Source: Seiridium cupressi
Taxonomy: Eukaryota; Ascomycota; Sordariomycetes; Amphisphaeriales; Sporocadaceae
Length of the DNA: 64,000 nt
NCBI GenBank assembly: GCA_036674765.1
Contig: JARVKI010000031.1
Coordinates: 360,761 to 424,760, forward strand
Direction: 5' to 3'
In this document: positions 55,877 to 64,000 of the stretch, in pieces
How positions within the stretch are numbered: position 1 is the stretch's first letter
Layout of the letters: every line of letters begins with the position of its first letter
The notes under the pieces: generated by a model
Told to the model about the DNA's origin: nothing
What the model saw: only the letters and a program-made list of their open reading frames with translations
The model's database searches: none
Position numbers and translations under genes: made by a program

Positions 55877-58800
55877 TCACGGGGAGAGCGAGTCTTCGAT
55901 CTTCACAGCAATGACAGGCTCTTCTCTGATGTTGTGAATCTCGAAAAGAGCTTCTACCTGCGACAGGGTTTCTGAGATCTCATCTCGCGCAGCCTTCGAG
56001 ACCTGGGCTAGATCTTTGCCGATGATCACATGCTTGTACTCTGAGTCCATGGCGGTGATGACTCCATTGATCTTCGCCAGAAGCTCATGTTCGAGCTCGC
56101 TGCAAATGCTGTCCAGCTTCGAACGAACACACTCAGTGGCCTCGCGAAACATGGAGTATCGGTTCGTCGTGACGTACTCCACCATTGCGATCTTCATTCG
56201 ACCGAATGACCCTTGACCTGAGAGGCTGTTAGTTGTCGTCATGGTAGTGGTTGAGCTACAGAGGCTTACCAGTCTCTGCGACGCAACTTCGGTATGCCTC
56301 TGTCATAGCCTTTATAATAGCAGGAGTAAACTCCCTGCTAGCTTCTCTGTGAAGAGCAGTCATCTGCTCTCGGAAGGACTTAACGACGCGTGTAATATCA
56401 CTAATATGTCCGCGCAGTGAAAGCATAAGCATATTGACGCTTGTGAAGCTGGTCTTTTCTTGAATGCGGCCCTTGACATTCTCGTGGAACTTCTCGAGGA
56501 ACTCCTTTGATGTTGCAGGAAACTTGTCCAAAGCTTGAGGGATTCGTCGCGCAAAAACTCTCTCCCATGAATGTACCAGAGCTTGCTTCAAAGGGCTAAT
56601 GAGTTCTGGATGATGCTTTAGTATCTGTATGCCTATATTTACCGGACACGACGTACCTTCATTGAAATTACGATGACCTGCTGTGCCTTGAAAAGAGCCA
56701 CTATATACGTCAGTATCAGTACTGCATTGGGGAGCGTATGGACTCACTCGCGACGGCAAGTAGCCACAAAAGTATTCCATGGAATACCACCGGAACTCTT
56801 CGACTCGAACCACTTTTCAACGGTCGCAACGGCAGCTTGTGCTGCAGCAGCAATGGATTCATCAAACTTGTTGTATATATTTTTGGTCAGAATGTCGTGA
56901 CATTTCTTCACGATCAAATCAGCAGCTCGGTTCAAGGTCTGTTATTGGTTAGCAATTGCGATATCGTAGGGTTTGGACGTGATGACAAACATTGCATAGT
57001 ACAGAAAGCTCGCTCTGCAGCTTGTCGACTTCATCTCGTTTCTCACCCTCGCTGAGCTGAACCTCGGCACCATGGTCCTTCACCCAGAGATTCAAAGAAT
57101 TGAGTATATTACCAAACTCATCGAGAAACCTCTTGGCATTATTGACTCTGCCGTCCACGGTGAGCTGCTTTGCATGGGCTTGAAGCTGAGGAATTCCAGT
57201 CTCCTCTAAGGTGCGGAAACCTCTGATGGCCTCATCCTTCTTAAAGCGGCCTTTCTTTTTCTGGTAGGCGCGTGAGCTTACACAGAAGACAGAAAGTGAG
57301 GCGGCAACCTGTTCGTAGTCTCTGATATCATGTTCGGGGTCGAAAAGCTCATCGTTCTCCCGCATGGCGATCTCCTGATCCATTCTAGCACAACATTAGT
57401 TGGTAAATCCAGACATCGGAAAACGTCGTCACTTGAGCAACGGTTGTCATGACCAGCGCAACTTTGACTATTGAAGCAATATGGTTACTTACTCTTTGAT
57501 GCCGCGCGCAAAGTCGTGCCGGATGGCATTTGTCGAATACTTGTTCCGTCCTTGAATGCACATAGACTTGAGGCAGGCCTCAAAGTCCGCCAATTCTTTC
57601 ATCTGGCGTCTATAGGGTCTGGACTCGGCTTCGAACTTGTCGAAAGACTCTTGAATTGCCACTTGTAGCTGAGCCTTCTCCCCTCGAAGACGCTCCAGCT
57701 CGGATTGGATTCGCTCTTTACTCAGAGCCTCCTGCTCGGGTTCTCCGTCCTCGATATCATCTTCCACAAAAGCCTCTTCGCCTTCATCACTCTCTGAAGA
57801 GGAAGAGACAGCCTCCAGCGCAGCTAGGCTAACTTCTATCTTCCTGCGGTTGGTAGCTTGACGTGTAGGGTTCTTGCGCTTCTGAGGTATAGTGGATGGC
57901 GAACAGGCTATATCACTCTCGTTGAAGCGATCAGCTAGCTCTTGCCAGTGATCAATCTTTTCTTGTATCTGTCCATTCTTGACTTGCAACTCCTGAGTTC
58001 GCTTGACCGTCTCTTCCAAAGCCGGTTTTTTTACGACTAGCTCCGACTTCGTACGGTCTATATTACTCTGACATTCTGCGATTTGGTCCTCGAGCCCAAG
58101 ACTCTTGACGGCTTCCGCGATCAGAATGTCGTCTGTCTTGGAACAGATAAACGTGACGTGGGAATACTTATCGTCATACTTGAGTTGCAGCTTGAAAGAT
58201 TGACCAAGCATATTTTGTGCCGTTTTGTCATCTACTGCACGTGTAACGGGTGCAACAATCCAGAGACCCGTACACTTCTCAAGGTATTTGTCAGCCACAG
58301 CGGCACGGGCGGCGTTGGAGTCATGGACGCCGGGCTTATAGTGTCAGCAGATTAATTACCAATGGAGCTGCAAAAATTAGAAAAACACTAACCAGATCGA
58401 CGATGACAGCTCCTGTGGATAGAGCGTCAGCCTTTGTAAAGACGCGGACTACCTTGATTAGAGGCCAGAATTCCATAGGCTTCTTTTCGCCTTTCTTCCT
58501 CTGCCGTCTATCCTTCTCTTGGCTGTCGATGAATTTTTGCATCTTGACATAGAATGCTTCAGATGTCGCTTCAGTGATAATTTGTGTGCTGCCGAGCACC
58601 CTGCGCACATCGGGAGCATTGACAAGCGCGGCGGGATTGGTTTTGGACAGTATTTCTTTGGTTCCCTGAGGATACACGGCTTTGATCTTTGCCCATGCCA
58701 CACCAGCCTCGGTCTCTGAGTTCGACGAGTCTCTCGTGACCTCACCGTTAGAATCAACAAGGTCATCGTAGAGCTGCATGAGTTCTTTTTTCCAGTCATC

Positions 58801-59241
58801 GGTAGAAATGAACTCGACCTCAGCTCGATATAGTGCGGCTGGGTTGTCTGAGTGATTGTATGACATCTCGGTGATAACTGCAGTGCAAGCGCGCATGCAG
58901 TTGGTGGGAACCAGCATCTCCTCGTCGAGTATAGCGTTGATAACCGAGCTCTTGCCAGAACCAGTATTGCCAACGACGCCAATAAGGGTGGGAACAGTCT
59001 TGATCCGTGATTTAAGGTCTCCCGTAACTTTGAGGAACCGTGATGCGTTGGAGTCATCTTTTGCATCATTCAGAGGACCTCGAAGCTTGCCAATAATGGA
59101 CGTAGCCACCTTGACATATTCTTCAAGCTTGTCGGCGGAGCTCTGTTGCAAACATCGCTCGACCTGAGGAAATTCGGCGAAGCTGGAGCTCGGGCTTAGT
59201 GGCATGGCGTCTGCCTGTGGGATAGGTGCCTCTATCTCCAT
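55877..59241 (-). CDS. SLIP-GC-like large GTPase
   Basis: Six exons (58393-59241, 57493-58334, 57003-57384, 56748-56938, 56270-56700, 55877-56217) encode 1011 residues. The P-loop GNTGSGKSS lies at about 91-99. DLPGVHDS (G3) spans the first splice junction near 282-289, and SKTD (G4) follows in TFICSKTDD. After the G domain comes a long coiled coil (SNIDRTKSELVVKKPALEE onward), a basic NLS-like KRKNPTRQATNRRK, an acidic patch (SESDEGEEAF) and extended helical stalk-like segments to the end. This architecture matches fungal proteins annotated as nuclear GTPase SLIP-GC, relatives of dynamin-like GTPases. Function in fungi is unknown. The start MEIEAPIPQ is the first ATG; the frame extends 31 codons upstream without another. 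AT-rich gene-free DNA flanks it on both sides. Confidence 0.85.
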
Positions 59242-61818
59242 TGTGGTTCTTGGCTTGCGGGTTGCGGCAGGAAGATTATGTTCTCCATAAAATGGCAAGA
59301 CCGGTGATTTGAGCAGTCGCGATACCCTTTCCAAAGGAACTAGCTTCTGAGTACCAGAGTGAGCCAGATGTGATGGACAGATTTTATGGATCAGGTAATA
59401 GAGCTTGAAGTACTTGCCTCGCGAGGATGGGAATTAGAATCTGTCTGGCGCTTCTGGTGGAAAGCCCAGTTTGCGGAGACTCGGATTATGGGAAGGTGGT
59501 TAGGGTTTGTGAACTCAGAGTGGGAATAAAAAATTTTTGCGCCTGAAAGACGAGGAGGCAGGACGAATGAATTGAATGTCTGCAGAATTTGCAAACGGAG
59601 AGGAAGCCTGTGGTGTTCGAAATTTATTGAACAAAAATTGCGTGGCGGGCCAATAAGGTAGAGAGCCAAAAAGCCTTCACGGTTTGCGCATTGTAGACTG
59701 TGCAAACGCGGGAAGTTATGGAAGAGAATTGGGGGGCAACGCTTAATCATCAAACAATCTTCCACGGATTAATATATATTACTCGTTGTGTTTTATATTG
59801 GCAGAACTTTATCATTTTCGCAGGCATATCGTAGTTAGGTATAAATGCTAACAGGTTTGATTTATGGTTAATATGGGAAGCAACGATATCTAGATATATA
59901 TAGGTAAAATACAGGCTCTCACGACAAAGGCATTGACGAGACATGCTGTCAACAAGATATATACTCTTTAGTAGATATGCTAGAATTGAAACTTTTATAG
60001 GTAATATGCGTGTCCTCGTTTTCTTACACTTATAATAGCTTTACTTCGTCCATGGACCTGATGAATTCACACTATCATATCGAATGCTGACTCTCGAATT
60101 CTATAGGAAAGAAATTATTTTTATTTTTTAGTTTTCGGCCACATTTTTAAGGACGCTGTCTTTTTGTTCCCTTAAATAATTTCGTCAAACTTCCCAGGTT
60201 ATCCCAGCGTATGTGGGAAGTGGAGGGAGGCATTGTCACAGATCACTAAACCTAACACATCTACGTAACCTATGCCGACGAATTGCGCCACTTACTTTCA
60301 AGGCTGTCAAAGCTGCATAGAATAATCGCGGAGAGGGCACTCCATGGACAATCGGGTACTAGGATAAATTGACAAAACTGCTGAGTTCGTTACTTACACA
60401 AGTTCGTTTTGTGTTGTCGTCCTTCAAGAACTATATAAAAAGACGAAGTCAGTATCTATTTACTTGTTCGATTTATTCCATCCCGGACTATAAAATCTAG
60501 TATCGATCTCCAACTAATACCTGGCTTTATATCCGCGAGCAGCGGCCCTAGTTATTGACATACCTCTTACCTACAACTCACCTCGTACGTACGGTCTTTC
60601 AAAATCGCTACGGGATTTAGCACACTTTTTGTCTTACTAAAATGGAGATATGCGGCTCGGGGAAAATTGTAAGCCAGCCGACTTAGACCTTGATTTAATG
60701 TCTTGAGTTCTTATAAGTTATTATAGTGAGGTAGGTTTTCAAGTCTCAAAATCCAATACGCATATATCGTGCGCGACAGATATAAACGAATACAGCATAG
60801 TCTTTAGATTTATTATAAACTCCTTTTCTCTTTTAAGTGTTAAATAATTACGCGCCAGCCTGCCCTTCCCCTAGACGGGGCAAGAGGAGTAATAGTGTTA
60901 ATTGCCAGTAATAATATTCCGCTTATTGTATGATAATTGGTCCATGATTGGCGAGTTATATATGGTATTATGTGGACGGACGACTAAGGAGACTTGAAGA
61001 AATGATGGATATATGAGGTACTCGCAAGGTGTTTCTGCTTGATTGCCACATACATACACCTGTACTGGTGGAAAATAGGATCGACCAACGTAAGAAATCA
61101 GGTTGAACAATTACCCAAATGCATCAAACGGCAGAGTGTTAACTTTTTGATATGGGTATCCGGACCTTCCAATAATCAACGCCGAGTATTTTGTCATTCG
61201 CATCCTAACGATAGCTCACTGTTGAGAGGAAAGGGATGACTTATCCATACTCGAAATAAGTGAGGAACGCACAGATAATACAACCTTTGGAATAAGATTA
61301 TTCCGTGATGCTTGAACAATCGATCAGCAGATGACATCTCACATTAACGCTGGTTGGTCTCATATATCCCCATCGTATTTCACTAAACTCTGTTGACTTG
61401 GGAGGGAGATACTCTATCCAAATATCGTCTGTGCGGTGACCGCCTACCAGATGGGGCGGTTCAGCAGCGGACGGAAGCTGTCTTAATCTAGCGTGTTCAG
61501 GGATAGCTCTCCAAGCAACTGCCATCATTCAGCTCCAAACCATTGTTGATTCTGCCTTTCAAGCCCCAATTGCTGCGACTCTTCCGTGTTGGACTTTTTG
61601 CTTTGTCAATCGAGCCTCAACAACTACTCATACAGTAGCCGACAAACGAGCAGGGCGAGCCCAGGACATAACTGAGGTCGAGGCGTACATGGACCAGCAA
61701 TAAGCAGATCGCATCCGGTCACCAGCTAAACCCAGTACTTTGCGAACACGGCACAGGCGATTTATGAGGAGGAGGGTGTTGCAAAGGAACATATCGGATA
61801 CTCCATTACTTTGGCGCC
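59242..61818. other. AT-rich divergent gene-free region
   Basis: This 2.6-kb region lies between the GTPase and CFIm25 starts. From about 59750 to 61100 it is strongly AT-rich, with many TATA and TAAT words and no open frame of note. It could be an eroded, RIP-mutated repeat, but no transposon domain is readable. Confidence 0.5.
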
Positions 61819-62681
<863 letters not shown>

Positions 62682-63137
62682 ATGATGATACTACACGTAT
62701 TTCAAGAAGACTATCCACGCCATGTAGGACGCAAGGACGACGAAAATAGCGAGTTGAACTGCGAACTAGAGGCTTTCCTTTCCCACGGATGGTTTGGCGA
62801 GGGCGTCTGATCTGAAGAGAAGGCGGAGACAGTGGTGAATGCAACATACTCGTAGCATGCCTCTATCCGTCCGCCCCGAAGGAAAGCCAGTATCGTTGCC
62901 AGAGAACTGTGTCAATGTTCATGAAAATGGCTAGCAGTCGCAATAGGGAGGTTGCAATGCCTGGGATGGCAATAGGTTGTGGGTGTAGCAATGTCCAGAT
63001 AGCCCCAGCTATGATATTATGACCATGCTCCAAAAGACTCAATGTGTTTCCGGGATCACAAATGCAATGAATGCTGCCGTTCTTTCTATATTTCCGCTAC
63101 GCCAACTTGATATGCCCGGCACTTTGAATTATTGCGC
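62682..63137. other. convergent intergenic region
   Basis: This short spacer lies between the 3' ends of the CFIm25 and YjbQ genes. No feature is seen. Confidence 0.5.
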
Positions 63138-63831
63138 TTACGCCTTCTCGCCCTGAATAGTCGCAACGACCCTCCGTGTGTGTTTGCTGGCCCGAAATTC
63201 GAGGTACCAGATACCTTGCCACGTGCCCGTCGCCTAGATTACATCGCGTTAGTAGGTTAACCATAGTGCATATACCTCATATCGGACTACTCACAAGCTT
63301 CCCATCCTTTATGGGCACCGTGACACTCGCCCCAATCAATGCGCTCTTGATATGCGCCGGCATATCATCCGGTCCCTCGGCGCTGTGTCTGTAGAGATCT
63401 TGCCCCTTGGGCCCACTCTCAGGCGCGATACGGTCGAGCGCATCGGACATGTCGGCGCGGACATCATCGTCCCAGTTCTCGTTCAGGCTCAGCGCGCATG
63501 ACGTATGCTGGACAAAGAGGTTGAGCAGGCCGACCTTGTAGTCTTTGATCTCAGGGAGAGATTGCGTCACATGGTCGGTGATGAGATAGGATCCGCGCGA
63601 CCGCGAGGGAAGGGTAAATTGTTTCTGGGACCAGGACATGGTCGATATTGGTGTAGGTGATGGCGGGGTCGCAGTTGTAGAAGGAGTAGTTGATGGTGGG
63701 AAAAAGACCGTCCAGGGGAGGAAGAGTAGGTAGTTGAATAGTCCTGGGAAGAATGCGATGAAGAACACAGCCAACAGGAGAAAGCTGAGCAAATTGTAGT
63801 GTGCTGAATGTGTTGTGGTGGATGACGGCAT
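63138..63831 (-). CDS. YjbQ/UPF0047 protein with possible membrane-anchored long form
   Basis: Two exons (63295-63831, 63138-63233) encode 210 residues from the ATG at 63831 or 146 from the ATG at 63639. The core from [20 protein letters not shown] onward is the YjbQ/UPF0047 fold, with [52 protein letters not shown] and a C-terminal basic strand. Bacterial YjbQ has been linked to thiamin-phosphate synthase activity in vitro; the eukaryotic role is unclear. The core starts exactly at the second ATG, so the short cytosolic form is the conservative choice. The extra 64 residues contain a membrane span ([19 protein letters not shown]). The final exon acceptor is aatctag at 63240-63234. Confidence 0.85.
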
Positions 63832-63894
63832 AGCGGTGGTGCAATGAAATGCAAGCAATTGACGATTACATAGTATGGTGGGGCACTTTAGAGC

Positions 63895-63928
<34 letters not shown>

Positions 63929-64000
63929 ATTAGAGAATAAGAATAATGGGCAAGGACCAACAGCGGGGGGGAGGGGGGGACAGGCAAGCGCCGGCAAAAA
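63832..64000. other. promoter side of the YjbQ gene with a poly-G run
   Basis: This is the leader and promoter of the YjbQ gene. It contains an uninterrupted run of 31 G (63897-63927) and a second broken G run (63965-63979). Such runs are prone to sequencing error. Confidence 0.6.
63897..63927. repeat. homopolymer of 31 G
   Basis: An unbroken G run, about 65 bp upstream of the longer YjbQ start. In the minus-strand reading it would give poly-Pro. Length is probably unreliable. Confidence 0.9.

Noticed and set aside
55497..55880. 127-residue frame just after the GTPase stop
   Set aside because: Different frame, no motif, no splice that would add it to the GTPase; taken as 3' UTR.

Overview
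This window is nuclear DNA of a filamentous ascomycete (Pezizomycotina, most likely a Sordariomycete). The evidence is protein-coding genes with short GT-AG introns (about 45-110 nt, often with CTAAC/CTGAC-like branch sites), genes on both strands, fungal gene families such as a GMN-less CorA-like protein and a MOCS1A/MOCS1B fusion, and intergenic spaces of 0.3-4.8 kb. There are no operons, no CRISPR array, no rRNA or tRNA gene I could support, and no intact transposon. I read splice sites by hand; every multi-exon model below keeps the reading frame exactly, but none has been checked against transcripts.

Layout. 1-9.4 kb: a possible edge exon, a disordered nuclear-type protein, a PA2G4/EBP1-like protein, and divergently a SNF5-family chromatin-remodelling subunit. 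10.6-15.6 kb: a multi-spanning fungal membrane protein, then a head-to-head pair (an HSDL2-like dehydrogenase ending in SKL and a kappa-class glutathione transferase ending in AKL) sharing a 422-bp promoter; both look peroxisomal. 16.4-22.5 kb: a glycine-zipper protein, an NFKBIL1-like protein head-to-head with an NSRP1-like splicing protein, Tim13, and an L-type lectin of the early secretory pathway. 24.8-32.7 kb: the catalytic subunit of cAMP-dependent protein kinase, a CorA-like membrane protein (its fourth intron holds a microsatellite and a 100-N gap), and a long-chain fatty alcohol oxidase.

35.4-40.2 kb: an ELO-type fatty acid elongase and a FYVE zinc-finger protein. 40.2-45.0 kb is a 4.8-kb stretch without a supportable gene. 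45.0-53.3 kb: the molybdenum cofactor gene cnxABC/MOCS1 (two-domain, with an apparent alternative-splice switch at the -Gly-Gly-stop end of domain A), a WRAP73/Wdr8 WD-repeat protein and an RRM protein. 53.3-61.8 kb: a 1011-residue SLIP-GC-like large GTPase flanked on both sides by visibly AT-rich, gene-free DNA. 61.8-64 kb: the 25-kDa cleavage factor Im subunit and a YjbQ/UPF0047 protein with a possible membrane-anchored long form.

Themes are peroxisomal and fatty-acid metabolism (SDR, GSTK, alcohol oxidase, ELO), pre-mRNA processing (NSRP1-like, NFKBIL1-like, CFIm25, RRM protein) and housekeeping. The points most worth a second look are the MOCS1 splice switch, the divergent peroxisomal pair, the GTPase in its AT-rich setting, the two-start YjbQ gene, and the altered histidine box of the ELO protein.
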